A stretch of 64,000 bases of DNA. It comes from UBA2266 sp964406945 (GTDB lineage: Bacteria; Planctomycetota; Phycisphaerae; Sedimentisphaerales; Anaerobacaceae). Below, piece by piece: positions 41,502 through 50,190 of the stretch. The position numbers and the translations under genes were made by a program. The DNA lies in contig CAYOTO010000005.1 in the NCBI GenBank assembly GCA_964406945.1, positions 49,974-113,973 on the forward strand. The letters run 5' to 3'. Numbering within the stretch: the first letter of the stretch is position 1; the number at the start of each line of letters is the position of its first letter. The notes beneath the pieces are model-generated. The model searched no databases, had not been told where the DNA came from, and saw nothing but the letters and a program-made list of their open reading frames with translations.

Positions 41502-43577
41502 ATGGCAAGGCCGCTCGAAAAACTTCGCAACATTGGGATAATGGCCCACATAGACGCCGGCAAGACCACGGTAACCGAGCGGGTCCTGTACTACACGGGC
41601 AAGACGTACAAGATGGGCGAAGTCCACGATGGAACGGCGGTCATGGACTACATGGAGGAAGAGCAGCAGCGCGGGATTACGATCACCTCAGCCGCCACGC
41701 GTTGCCCGTGGAAGGATTACGAACTGAACCTCATCGATACCCCCGGTCATATTGATTTTACGGCGGAGGTAGAGCGTTCGCTGCGTGTTCTGGATGGTGC
41801 GATAGCCGTTTTTGACGGCAGTGAGGGGGTGCAGGCTCAGAGTGAGACCGTCTGGAGGCAGGGGCAGAAGTACGATTTACCGGCTCTATGCTTTATCAAT
41901 AAGATGGATAAGGTCGGGGCCGATTTCGAAATGAGCGTGGCGAGCATACGCGATAAGCTGCTTGCCAATCCCGTCGTACTGCAGATTCCGATGGGAGCCG
42001 AGGACTCGTTTGCCGGAATTATAGATCTTATCACAATGGAGGCGGTCTTCTACGACGCCGAGAAGATGGGGGCCGAGTTCAGAGAAGCCGAAATACCGCA
42101 GGAGTATGTCGATCTGGCCGGGCGGCAGCGCCACGCAATGCTGGAAAAAGCGGCCGATTTCGACGAAGAACTGATGGAGGCTTACATTCACGACGAACCC
42201 GTGGATCAAGACATCATCCAACGGGCTATTCGTGCGGGAACGCTCAAGAACGAGCTGCATCCGGTATTCGTGGGTGCGGCCCTGAAGAACATCGGCGTCC
42301 AGAGGTTGCTAGACGGTGTTATCGCCTATCTGCCTTCTCCGCTGGAGAGACCGTCGCTGGTCGGACACAAGCCCGGCGACGAAAGCAAAGAGGTGCCCGT
42401 CGAATGCGATCCGAAGGCGGGGTTGGTTGCGGTTGCATTTAAGATTACCAGCGATGTGCATGGCGATTTGAATTTCATTCGCATATACCAGGGCACATTG
42501 AAGTCTGGCAGCCGGGTTCTGAACGCCAACCGGGACAAGAAAGAAAACATTACACGTATATTTGAGATGCACGCCAATTCGCGGAATATACGCGACCAGG
42601 CGGTCGCCGGCGATATCGTTGCGGTGGTGGGGCTAAAGCAAACGCTGACCGGCGATACGATATGCGATCCGAAGAAGCCGCTTATTCTGCCGACGATCAC
42701 GTTCCCGCAGACTGTCATTAACATGTCAATCGAACCCAGGACGGCCGCGGATAAGGCTAAACTGGCCGATGCTCTGGCCGATCTGAGGCGTGAGGATCCG
42801 ACGTTCGAGTGCAAGCTGGACCGGGAAACCGGTCAGACCATTATCGCCGGTATGGGTGAGCTTCATCTGGAGATTCTACAGCATAAACTGACAAGAGAGC
42901 ACAAAGTCGATGTGAGGATAGGTAAACCGCGCGTAGCCTACAAGGAAGCGATTACCACCGAGGCGACCGCCGAGGGCAAGTTCGTTCACCAGAGCGGCGG
43001 ACACGGCCAGTACGGGCACGTGGTTCTCAAAGCCGAGCCGCTGCTGACCGAGGATGGCCACTGGAGCAATGATACCGAATTTGTGAATGCCGCAGGCGGC
43101 GACGCAGTTCCGAAAGAGTATGTTTCGGCCGTAGAAAGGGGCTGTCGCGATGGCCTGACGAGCGGAACGCTCGCCGGCTATCCAATTATAGGACTCAAAA
43201 TCACTCTGGTAGACGGTTCTTACCACCAGGTCGATTCCTCGGATCTGGCATTTGAGCAGGCTGCGGCGGTGGGTATCGAAAAGGCCGTCGAAAAGGCCGG
43301 TCCAGTGCTTCTGGAGCCGGTTATGCGGCTGCAGGTAGTCGTGCCGGAGGCGCACTTCGGTGCGGTCCAGGGCAATCTGCTCGGCAAGCGGGGGCTGATC
43401 ACGGATTGCCACGTACATGGAAACATGCGTGTCATAGACGCGAAAGTGCCTCTTGCGGAGATGTTCGGCTATTCGAGTGAACTCAGAAGCGCTACGGCCG
43501 GACGCGGAACCTTCACGATGGAACCGCTGTGCTACGAAAAAGTGCCCGAACAAATTGCGGGGCAGATAATATTGTGA
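41502..43577 (+). CDS. fusA: Elongation factor G
   Basis: 691 residues with all five domains. 'AHIDAGKTT', 'RGITITSAAT', 'DTPGHIDF', 'NKMDKVGAD' and the domain IV tip 'HQSGGHGQYGHV' are present, so this is a translocation EF-G rather than a tetracycline-resistance type. GAGGA lies about 11 bp before the ATG. An upstream out-of-frame ATG at 41495 is ignored. tuf does not follow. Confidence 0.98.
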   Translation: MARPLEKLRNIGIMAHIDAGKTTVTERVLYYTGKTYKMGEVHDGTAVMDYMEEEQQRGITITSAATRCPWKDYELNLIDTPGHIDFTAEVERSLRVLDGAIAVFDGSEGVQAQSETVWRQGQKYDLPALCFINKMDKVGADFEMSVASIRDKLLANPVVLQIPMGAEDSFAGIIDLITMEAVFYDAEKMGAEFREAEIPQEYVDLAGRQRHAMLEKAADFDEELMEAYIHDEPVDQDIIQRAIRAGTLKNELHPVFVGAALKNIGVQRLLDGVIAYLPSPLERPSLVGHKPGDESKEVPVECDPKAGLVAVAFKITSDVHGDLNFIRIYQGTLKSGSRVLNANRDKKENITRIFEMHANSRNIRDQAVAGDIVAVVGLKQTLTGDTICDPKKPLILPTITFPQTVINMSIEPRTAADKAKLADALADLRREDPTFECKLDRETGQTIIAGMGELHLEILQHKLTREHKVDVRIGKPRVAYKEAITTEATAEGKFVHQSGGHGQYGHVVLKAEPLLTEDGHWSNDTEFVNAAGGDAVPKEYVSAVERGCRDGLTSGTLAGYPIIGLKITLVDGSYHQVDSSDLAFEQAAAVGIEKAVEKAGPVLLEPVMRLQVVVPEAHFGAVQGNLLGKRGLITDCHVHGNMRVIDAKVPLAEMFGYSSELRSATAGRGTFTMEPLCYEKVPEQIAGQIIL

Positions 43578-44087
43578 GTATCAACCCTGTTTTTTTAATA
43601 ATTTTTTGTGATTTTTTGCCGACATCTATTGACAGGATGATTTCGGCTTGCTAATATCCGAGTTTTTCAGCCGTAGCGAGCATGGCCACGGACGGTTGTG
43701 CGTGAACGAGTTGGGCTGTGGCATATCTAACTAATGAGCGTCAAGGACGGTTTTGAGAAGTAGTCTTTGGATGTGAGTCGGACCCGGAGTTTTGGGGTGG
43801 GATCGGATTCGATTCCAACTCAGGCATGATAAGGAAGGCGCAATCAGCCTATTGCCGCTGAAGAAGTGATGATTTCAGTATTGGCAACGGCGATTCATGC
43901 CTGTCCTGCAAGAAATCAGACTCAGCAGACGCCTACGGTGTCTAGTTACAGGCGTGGAGAGTGCCTTCACGGCCTGCCGGTTGGCGCTGATATTGCGACG
44001 CGTGGGCATCTGGAAACAGTAGTTTGGCGTTATTCCAGCGTGGATGAGAATACTCTCCGCTGAATTTGAAACGCATAAGGAACAGAT
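43578..44087. other. Promoter and long structured leader of the S10 operon
   Basis: 510 bp without a credible gene. After the promoter at 43629-43657 a leader of about 420 nt is predicted. Visible pairings: CAGGCATGA (43821-43829) with TCATGCCTG (43895-43903), enclosing GCAAT/ATTGC and CTGAA/TTCAG hairpins; ACGCCT (43929-43934) with AGGCGT (43950-43955); GGAGAGT (43956-43962) with ACTCTCC (44052-44058), enclosing CTGGAA (44010-44015) with TTCCAG (44033-44038). The set suggests two folded domains ending 30 nt before rpsJ, possibly a ribosomal-protein-binding leader. Confidence 0.6.
43629..43657 (+). promoter_or_regulatory. Sigma-70 promoter of the S10 operon
   Basis: TTGACA (perfect -35), 17-bp spacer and TAATAT, with an AT-rich upstream stretch of T/A runs (43590-43617) that could act as an UP element. 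Confidence 0.78.
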
Positions 44088-44402
44088 ATGGCTGCCGAGA
44101 CGGAAAGAATAAGAATCAGGATGGAAGCCTACGATCACCGGGCGCTCGATGCGTCTGCAAAGGAGATCGTCGAGCACGCGAGAAAGACAAACGCGCGTAT
44201 AAGTGGGCCTATTCCGCTGCCGACGCGAATCGAGCGGTATACGGTGTTGCGAAGCCCGCATATTGACAAGAAGTCTCGCGAGCAGTTCGAACTTCGTACT
44301 CATAAGCGTTTGATCGATATTCACGAGGCCAATGCCAGGACGGTGGAGGTTCTGAACCGTCTGGTCGTTCCGGCCGGCGTGTTTGTCAGGATTAAAGCCT
44401 GA
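44088..44402 (+). CDS. rpsJ: 30S ribosomal protein S10
   Basis: 104 residues; also the NusE antitermination factor. 'RIRIRMEAYDHRALDASAKE' and 'GPIPLPTRIERYTVLRSPH' are diagnostic. First gene of the S10/spc/alpha cluster, preceded by the structured leader. AAGGA lies 8 bp before the ATG. Confidence 0.99.
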   Translation: MAAETERIRIRMEAYDHRALDASAKEIVEHARKTNARISGPIPLPTRIERYTVLRSPHIDKKSREQFELRTHKRLIDIHEANARTVEVLNRLVVPAGVFVRIKA

Positions 44403-44438
44403 TTGCGATCTGAATAATTTAGACGAGACGATAGAACC

Positions 44439-45086
44439 ATGGCAATGATACTGGGAAAAAAGGTCGGTATGACCCGGGTTTACGACGAATCCGGCAAGTT
44501 GGTGCCTGTTACTGTTATCGCGGCCGGGCCTTGTACTGTTATGCAGGTTAAGACCGTAGAGTCCGACGGCTACAGCGCCGTGCAACTGGGCTATGACGAC
44601 GTCAAGCCCGCGCGCCGCAAAAAGCCCGCGGTTGGACACGCCAGTAGGGCGAATTCGTCGCCCAAGAGGTTTGTGCGAGAGTGGCGCATGCCTGCCGGGA
44701 CCGAACCGGAGTATTCAGCCGGCGATTCGCTGACTGTTTCGCTGTTCGAGGGGATTGAATCGGTTGATGTAATCGGCACAAGCAAGGGAAAAGGGTTCGC
44801 CGGAGTTATGAAGCGTCATGGTTTTGCCGGATTTCCGGCATCGCACGGCACCGAGCGCAAGCACAGGGCTCCTGGCTCTATTGCCAGTTTCGCCAGTAAC
44901 GCCGGTCACGGCGGCAGCCCGAAGAAAGGCAAAAGGATGGCCGGGCATATGGGCGACGATCGCGTTACAACGAAGAACCATAGTCTTCTGGGGATAGACA
45001 CCGAAAAGAATCTTCTGATCGTCAAAGGTGCGATTCCCGGAGCCGCCGGCAACTACTGTGTAGTACGCACCGCCAAGAAAGGCTGA
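44439..45086 (+). CDS. rplC: 50S ribosomal protein L3
   Basis: 215 residues. 'ILGKKVGMTRVYDESGKLVP' N-terminus and 'FAGVMKRHGFAGFPASHGTE' / 'HRAPGSIA' loop reaching toward the peptidyl-transferase centre. A second ATG two codons downstream is also possible as the start. Confidence 0.98.
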   Translation: MAMILGKKVGMTRVYDESGKLVPVTVIAAGPCTVMQVKTVESDGYSAVQLGYDDVKPARRKKPAVGHASRANSSPKRFVREWRMPAGTEPEYSAGDSLTVSLFEGIESVDVIGTSKGKGFAGVMKRHGFAGFPASHGTERKHRAPGSIASFASNAGHGGSPKKGKRMAGHMGDDRVTTKNHSLLGIDTEKNLLIVKGAIPGAAGNYCVVRTAKKG

Positions 45087-45106
45087 TTAGAAAACGGGAA
45101 ATTACG

Positions 45107-45739
45107 ATGATTGAAGTGCCTGTTTACAATAAAGACGGCAATGAAGTCGAGAGCCTGAAGGTCGACGAGGCCAGCCTGGGCGGCCACGTGAGATATCCGC
45201 TGCTCAAGCAGGCTATTGTGATGTACCACGCGAATAAGCGCGTCGGCACCGCGGCCAACAAGAGCAGAGGCATGGTTGCCGGCTCGACCAAGAAGCTGTT
45301 TCGCCAGAAAGGTACGGGCAACGCCCGCGTTGGCAATATCCGCACGGGCAAACGCGTCGGCGGCGGTGTTACGTTCGCGAAAGTCCCGCGCGATTTCGGC
45401 AAGCGGATGCCGAAGAAACAGCGTCGGCTCGCGATGAACTCGGCTGTACTTGCGAAGCTTTTGAGCAACGATCTCGTGGTGATCGACAAACTCGAATTTG
45501 CGGCTCCGCGAACCAAAGATTTCGTGGCCGTGTTGAATAATCTCAAGATAGACCGCAGTTGCCTGGTTGCTATGGGCGAGCGCGACGACAATGTTTTGAA
45601 GTCGGCGAGAAACGTTCCGCGGTTGACTGTCATTGCCGCCAGCCAGCTCAACGCCGGGGATATCTGCAAGAATCGAAAGATGCTTGTCACGAAAGATGTT
45701 TTTATGGCTGTTGTCGGCGGTGGGCAAACTGAGAACTAG
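45107..45739 (+). CDS. rplD: 50S ribosomal protein L4
   Basis: 210 residues. 'NKRVGTAANKSRGMVAGSTK' through 'RQKGTGNARVGNIRTGKRVG' is the exit-tunnel loop that binds 23S rRNA. In enterobacteria L4 represses the S10 operon through its leader, which makes it one candidate ligand for the structured leader upstream of rpsJ here (inference only). Confidence 0.98.
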   Translation: MIEVPVYNKDGNEVESLKVDEASLGGHVRYPLLKQAIVMYHANKRVGTAANKSRGMVAGSTKKLFRQKGTGNARVGNIRTGKRVGGGVTFAKVPRDFGKRMPKKQRRLAMNSAVLAKLLSNDLVVIDKLEFAAPRTKDFVAVLNNLKIDRSCLVAMGERDDNVLKSARNVPRLTVIAASQLNAGDICKNRKMLVTKDVFMAVVGGGQTEN

Positions 45740-45799
45740 CAGTTTGGTATACGGTACTGCTGAAGCTATTTACAGATCGATTTTGCGTTAGTAGCTGAT

Positions 45800-46078
45800 A
45801 TGGACGATTACAATATTATAATTCGGCCTCTGGTGACGGAACAGGGGATGCATTTCGCCAATACACGAAGTGCATACTCCTTCGAGGTGAACAAAGGCGC
45901 AAACAAGACGCAGATTAAGAATGCCGTTGAGAGGTTGTACGGCGTTAAGGTCGAGAAGGTCAGGACGGCTAACCGAAAAGGCAAATTCCGCCGCAGGGGT
46001 CGTCATATGGGTGTAACGCCGAGCTGGAAAAAAGCGGTCGTGTATCTGCATCCGGATTACCACATCGATCTGTTCTGA
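45800..46078 (+). CDS. rplW: 50S ribosomal protein L23
   Basis: 92 residues; tunnel-exit protein that docks SRP and trigger factor. 'IIIRPLVTEQGMHFANT' and 'KVEKVRTANRKGKFRRRGRH' fit the family. Confidence 0.97.
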   Translation: MDDYNIIIRPLVTEQGMHFANTRSAYSFEVNKGANKTQIKNAVERLYGVKVEKVRTANRKGKFRRRGRHMGVTPSWKKAVVYLHPDYHIDLF

Positions 46079-46106
46079 TTCACAACTTTGAATAGAGAGT
46101 TAGCAA

Positions 46107-46955
46107 ATGGGCGTTAGAATATACAGACCGACAAGTGCCGGACGCCGAAACGGTTCCGTGAATGACTACGGCGAGCTTACGACGAGCAAGCCGGAGAAGA
46201 CGCTTTGCAGGCGGATCAAGAAGAGCGGCGGCAGGAACCACCACGGCAAGACGACGAGCCGATTCAGAGGCGGAGGCGCCAGAAGAATCTACCGCATGAT
46301 CGATTTCAAGCGGAATAAAGACGGAATACCGGCCGAGGTGAAGACGATAGAGTATGATCCCAACAGGAACTGCTTCATTTCGCTGGTACAGTATAAAGAT
46401 GGCGAAAAGCGCTATATTCTGACGCCTTACAAGATGAAGGTTGGCGACGAGATCCTCAGCGGCGAACGTTGTGAGCCGAGGACCGGCAATACGATGCCCC
46501 TGCAGGCTATTCCGGCGGGCATGGAAATTCACAACATTGAATTGACTGCCGGGCAGGGCGGCAAAATGGTACGCGGGGCGGGTAATGCAGCCAAGATTGC
46601 GGCCAAAGAAGGCAACTGGGTAACAGTAATCCTGCCGAGCGGTGAAATGCGAATGATTCGCAAGGAATGCCGTGCGACGATTGGCAGGCTCAGCAATCCG
46701 GATTATCAGAACGTAAGGATCGGCAAAGCCGGCCGTAAGCGCCACATGGGCCGCAGACCCCACGTTAGAGGCAAGGCAATGAACCCTGTGGCGCATCCGA
46801 TGGGCGGCGGTGAGAGCCGCAGCAACGGCGGGCGACATCCCTGTTCGCCCAAAGGCGTACTGGCCAAAGGTGGAAAGACGCGCAACAAGAGAAAACCGGG
46901 CAACAAACGGATTATCAGAAGACGCAAGAGCAGGAAGGGCGTAGTTCGGGTTTAA
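46107..46955 (+). CDS. rplB: 50S ribosomal protein L2
   Basis: 282 residues. 'RGGGARRIYRMIDFKRNKDG' and 'EYDPNRN' are typical. The functionally important C-terminal motif reads 'NPVAHPMGGGES': the histidine equivalent to E. coli H229 is kept, but the preceding Asp is Ala and the following His is Met. Otherwise complete. Confidence 0.98.
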   Translation: MGVRIYRPTSAGRRNGSVNDYGELTTSKPEKTLCRRIKKSGGRNHHGKTTSRFRGGGARRIYRMIDFKRNKDGIPAEVKTIEYDPNRNCFISLVQYKDGEKRYILTPYKMKVGDEILSGERCEPRTGNTMPLQAIPAGMEIHNIELTAGQGGKMVRGAGNAAKIAAKEGNWVTVILPSGEMRMIRKECRATIGRLSNPDYQNVRIGKAGRKRHMGRRPHVRGKAMNPVAHPMGGGESRSNGGRHPCSPKGVLAKGGKTRNKRKPGNKRIIRRRKSRKGVVRV

Positions 46956-47008
46956 AAGCATTTTGAGCTTGCGCTGGTCGCAGCAGACTGGTGAAATAAG
47001 AGACGATT

Positions 47009-47278
47009 ATGAGCAGATCTCTAAAAAAAGGGCCGTATGTTGACGAGAAGCTGATCGCCAAGGTCAGCAGGCAAATGGACGCCGGCACCAAGGAACCGAT
47101 CAAGACGTGGGCCAGAAGGTGCACGATAGTTCCGGAGTTCGTCGGATTCACATTCATGGTTCACAACGGCAAAATGTTTCACAAGGTATTCGTAACCGAA
47201 GACATGGTCGGGCACAAGCTGGGTGAGTTTTCGCCTACACGGACGTTCAAGGGTCATTCCAGCAAGAAGATCAAGTAG
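47009..47278 (+). CDS. rpsS: 30S ribosomal protein S19
   Basis: 89 residues; 'MSRSLKKGPYVDEKLIAKV', 'RRCTIVPEFVGFTFMVHNGK' and 'LGEFSPTRTFKGH' are hallmarks. Confidence 0.99.
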   Translation: MSRSLKKGPYVDEKLIAKVSRQMDAGTKEPIKTWARRCTIVPEFVGFTFMVHNGKMFHKVFVTEDMVGHKLGEFSPTRTFKGHSSKKIK

Positions 47279-47325
47279 ACCATCGTGGACAGTTGAGAGC
47301 AAAGTAAGACCACGAGAATAGAGAT

Positions 47326-47874
47326 ATGATAAGCGCCTATAAACTAAAGCAGTTGTGTCAGGATCGTCAGATGGGCACCGCCGACTTGGCCGGTCATCTT
47401 GTCAGGGGCGGGTTCGATGAGAAAAAAGCGACGGCCGCTCTGAAGAATTGGCAGAAGGGCCTGTTCAAGCCGGCGCCCCGCAGCGAGGATGTTCGCAGGC
47501 TGGCCGGTGCATTATCGGCTGAGGTTACGGACCTCCAGGACTGGCGTTCGACTTACAGGTATGCTCCGATGTCGGCCAGAAAGGTCAGGCTCGTAACGCA
47601 GTTGATCGTCGGCCGTAGCGTACAGGATGCCATGGATATCCTGAAGTTCACGCGTAAAAGGGCCGCGAGCATGGTTGACAAGGTTCTTCGCGCTGCGATT
47701 GCCGATGCCGATGAGCAGCAGGCGGACGTCGACAATCTTTATGTAGTCGAGGCCCGCGTGGACGATGCCGGTGTTCGAATCGGAACCAAAAGGTGGATTC
47801 CCAAGGATCGAGGTCGTGCTCATCCGATCCGCAAAAAGGCGTGCCACATTCATGTGACCGTCTCAGAGGCGTAG
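47326..47874 (+). CDS. rplV: 50S ribosomal protein L22 with N-terminal XRE-like HTH extension
   Basis: 182 residues against about 110 for E. coli L22. The L22 core begins near residue 78 ('YRYAPMSARKVRLVTQLI') and ends normally ('KKACHIHVTVSE'). The first ~72 residues resemble a Cro/CI-type helix-turn-helix: 'LCQDRQMGTADLAGHLVRGG', 'NWQKGLFKPAPRSEDVRRLA' and 'GALSAEVTDLQDW' follow the family pattern of a recognition helix then WxxG...P...LAxxLgv...L. No in-frame ATG, GTG or TTG exists between about residue 21 and Met84, which is inside the core, so the extension must be translated. Shine-Dalgarno is weak. What it binds is unknown: DNA, its own mRNA, or rRNA. Confidence 0.93.
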   Translation: MISAYKLKQLCQDRQMGTADLAGHLVRGGFDEKKATAALKNWQKGLFKPAPRSEDVRRLAGALSAEVTDLQDWRSTYRYAPMSARKVRLVTQLIVGRSVQDAMDILKFTRKRAASMVDKVLRAAIADADEQQADVDNLYVVEARVDDAGVRIGTKRWIPKDRGRAHPIRKKACHIHVTVSEA

Positions 47875-47920
47875 CTTGAAATAAAACGCTATTCGATAGA
47901 ACGATAAGAGATATAGAACT

Positions 47921-48745
47921 ATGGGTCAGAAAGTATCGCCAATTGGTTTCAGGACGGGCGTAACGCTGGGGTGGAAAAGCACCTGGTATGCACCCAAGGC
48001 CTATTATGGTGAGTTCCTGGTCGAAGATCAGAAGATCCGGGACTTTGTGGACAAGAAGTACAACCGCAGCATGCCTAAAGGCGCTGTTGCCAAGACGGAG
48101 GTTGTACGCACGCGTAACGAGGTTCAGGTTACGCTTCACAGCGGCCGGCCCGGTGTGGTGATCGGTCCGCGCGGCGGCGAAGTCGACAAACTGCGAGAGC
48201 AGCTTGAGACGATTACGGGCCGGAAGGTCAGCGTCAATGTCGTTGAAGTCAAGGAGCCGGATCTTAACGCGACTCTAGTAGCCGAGGGTATCGCCGAACA
48301 GTTGAGCAAGCGGGCGAGCTTTCGCCGTACCATGAAGCAGCATTGTGAAGCGGCGATGAACGCGGGAGCCAAAGGTGTGAAGATTATCTGCTCCGGAAGG
48401 CTTGGCGGGTCGGAAATGAGCCGCAAAGAGACCCAAAAGATGGGCAGTATTCCGCTTCACACCCTGGATGCTGATGTCGACTACGCACCTGCGACGGCGC
48501 GAACGACTTACGGCGCAATCGGGGTGAAGGTTTGGATTTACAAGGGCAAGTTCGGTGAGGAAATCGCGCCGACCGGTCGCAGACGCCGCAGACCGGGACC
48601 GCCCAGAGGCGGTGGTGGCGGTCGTCCGGGTCCGAAGCGGCCCGCGCCGCGAGCCAAAGCACCGCAGCCGGCTTCGCCTAAGGTGCCGGCCGAAAAGAAG
48701 CCCTCGACAGGCGGCGATTCCGGCGAGTCGAGTTCAAAGACGTGA
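47921..48745 (+). CDS. rpsC: 30S ribosomal protein S3 with basic low-complexity tail
   Basis: 274 residues against 233 in E. coli. N-terminal domain 'MGQKVSPIGFRTGVTLGWKS', KH domain with 'VIGPRGGEVDKL' (GxxG loop), and C-terminal domain ending near 'VKVWIYKGKFGEEI'. The last 55 residues are Arg/Pro/Gly/Lys-rich and probably disordered at the mRNA-entry side of the 30S. Confidence 0.98.
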   Translation: MGQKVSPIGFRTGVTLGWKSTWYAPKAYYGEFLVEDQKIRDFVDKKYNRSMPKGAVAKTEVVRTRNEVQVTLHSGRPGVVIGPRGGEVDKLREQLETITGRKVSVNVVEVKEPDLNATLVAEGIAEQLSKRASFRRTMKQHCEAAMNAGAKGVKIICSGRLGGSEMSRKETQKMGSIPLHTLDADVDYAPATARTTYGAIGVKVWIYKGKFGEEIAPTGRRRRRPGPPRGGGGGRPGPKRPAPRAKAPQPASPKVPAEKKPSTGGDSGESSSKT

Positions 48746-48795
48746 AACAGCGGCAGATTGTGATTGTATAGTAGTGAAATAGAGGGTCGAGTAAC

Positions 48796-49215
48796 ATGGC
48801 AATGATGCCCAAAAGAGTTAAGCACCGTAAGAGCCAGCGCGGCAGAATGAAGGGCAACGCCGGCCGCGGCAATTATGTTGCTTTCGGCGATTACGGGTTG
48901 CAGGCTTTGGACAGCAGTTGGATTACCGCCCGGCACATCGAAGCCGGTCGAGTTGCTGCGACTCATTTTCTGCATCGTGAAGGAAAAGTATATATAAGGA
49001 TCTTCCCGCATAAGCCTGTCAGCTCGAAACCTCTGGAAACGAGAATGGGTAAGGGTAAGGGCGAGCCGGAATACTGGGTCGCGCGAGTCAAACCCGGCCA
49101 GGTGTGTTTCGAGATCGGGGGCGTTCCCGAGGACCTGGCGAAACAGGCGCTGGTCAGGGTTGCCCACAAGATGCCGATCAGGTGCAGATTTGTAAAACGC
49201 AGACATTCGCTCTAG
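48796..49215 (+). CDS. rplP: 50S ribosomal protein L16
   Basis: 139 residues. 'MMPKRVKHRKSQRGRMKGNA' N-terminus, 'ITARHIEAGRVAATHFLHRE' and 'VRVAHKMPIRCRFVKR' match the tRNA-accommodation protein L16. Confidence 0.98.
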   Translation: MAMMPKRVKHRKSQRGRMKGNAGRGNYVAFGDYGLQALDSSWITARHIEAGRVAATHFLHREGKVYIRIFPHKPVSSKPLETRMGKGKGEPEYWVARVKPGQVCFEIGGVPEDLAKQALVRVAHKMPIRCRFVKRRHSL

Positions 49216-49231
49216 CAGGGGAGCAGCAATT

Positions 49232-49426
49232 ATGAAAGCTCAGGAATACCGTGAAATGACCCGCGACGAACTCGAAGTCAAGCTCGAGGAACTCGAGAAG
49301 CGGATATACGAGATTCGTTCGCAGGCGGTTACGGAAAAGCTCGAGAATTCACAGGCAGTGAAGAATGCGAGACGTGAGATAGCCAGGGTCAAGACGATTC
49401 TGCGTGAAACAGCCCAGGCAGACTAA
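49232..49426 (+). CDS. rpmC: 50S ribosomal protein L29
   Basis: 64 residues, two long helices: 'MTRDELEVKLEELEKRIYEI' and 'VKNARREIARVKTILRE'. 16 bp after rplP. Confidence 0.96.
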   Translation: MKAQEYREMTRDELEVKLEELEKRIYEIRSQAVTEKLENSQAVKNARREIARVKTILRETAQAD

Positions 49427-49464
49427 GGAATTGTTCATAGCCGGTAATTGATTGGAAATCGAAC

Positions 49465-49725
49465 GTGCAGGAACAAAAACAGAAAACATTGACAGGTGTT
49501 GTGGCCAGCAAGAGCGGCGCCAAGAGTATCACCGTCGTGATCGACTATAAAGTCAAGCATCCGAAATACAGCAAGTATATTCGCCGCAGGGTGAAGCTTG
49601 GTGTTCACGACGAACTGGATCAGGCCGGCGTCGGCGATCAGGTCGAAATCGCTCAGTGCCGACCGATCAGCAAAAGAAAAAGCTGGCGTTTGGTGGCGGT
49701 TACGCAAAAGGCCGTGAAGTTGTAA
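49465..49725 (+). CDS. rpsQ: 30S ribosomal protein S17
   Basis: 86 residues from a GTG start at 49465; 'KTLTGVVASKSGAKSITVVI' and 'VKLGVHDELDQAGVGDQVEI' are the S17 OB-fold signatures. The Shine-Dalgarno is poor (GGAAATC), but no better in-frame start exists. Confidence 0.95.
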   Translation: MQEQKQKTLTGVVASKSGAKSITVVIDYKVKHPKYSKYIRRRVKLGVHDELDQAGVGDQVEIAQCRPISKRKSWRLVAVTQKAVKL

Positions 49726-49767
49726 TCAGAGGCGAACAATAGATATTCCCATCCACGAGATATTGAG

Positions 49768-50154
49768 ATGATTCAGCAAGAAACAATGTTGGACATAGCC
49801 GACAATTCCGGCGTAAAGGCGGCCTTGTGTATTAAGGTCCTTGGCAAGACCGGGGCTCACGGTAAGTACACCAGGCCCACGGCCGGGGTTGGTGATGTGG
49901 TCACTGTTGCCATCAAGAAGGCTCTGCCCACCTGTCAGTTGAACGACAAGAAGGTTCACAAGTGCGTAATCATCCGCACCAGAAGCCCGATCAAACGGCC
50001 CGACGGCAGTTATGTCCGGTTTGACAGTAACGCCGCTGTGATGATCGATGCCGACGGCAATCCCATAGGGACGCGAATTTTCGGGGCTGTTGCAAGGGAA
50101 CTGCGTGAAAAGAACTATATGAAGATTATCTCGCTCGCGAGCGAGGTGGTATAG
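49768..50154 (+). CDS. rplN: 50S ribosomal protein L14
   Basis: 128 residues; 'MIQQETMLDIADNSGVKAAL', 'VTVAIKKALPTCQLNDKKV' and 'FGAVARELREKNYMKIISLA' are conserved. Slightly longer middle than the usual 122. Confidence 0.98.
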   Translation: MIQQETMLDIADNSGVKAALCIKVLGKTGAHGKYTRPTAGVGDVVTVAIKKALPTCQLNDKKVHKCVIIRTRSPIKRPDGSYVRFDSNAAVMIDADGNPIGTRIFGAVARELREKNYMKIISLASEVV

Positions 50155-50190
50155 GCGCTAAGAGAATCCGAAAGTTGAAGGTCAAGTAAC

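Noticed and set aside
43866..44063. 65-codon open frame in the S10 leader
   Set aside because: No ribosome-binding site or family; it lies within the predicted folded leader. A leader peptide cannot be fully excluded.
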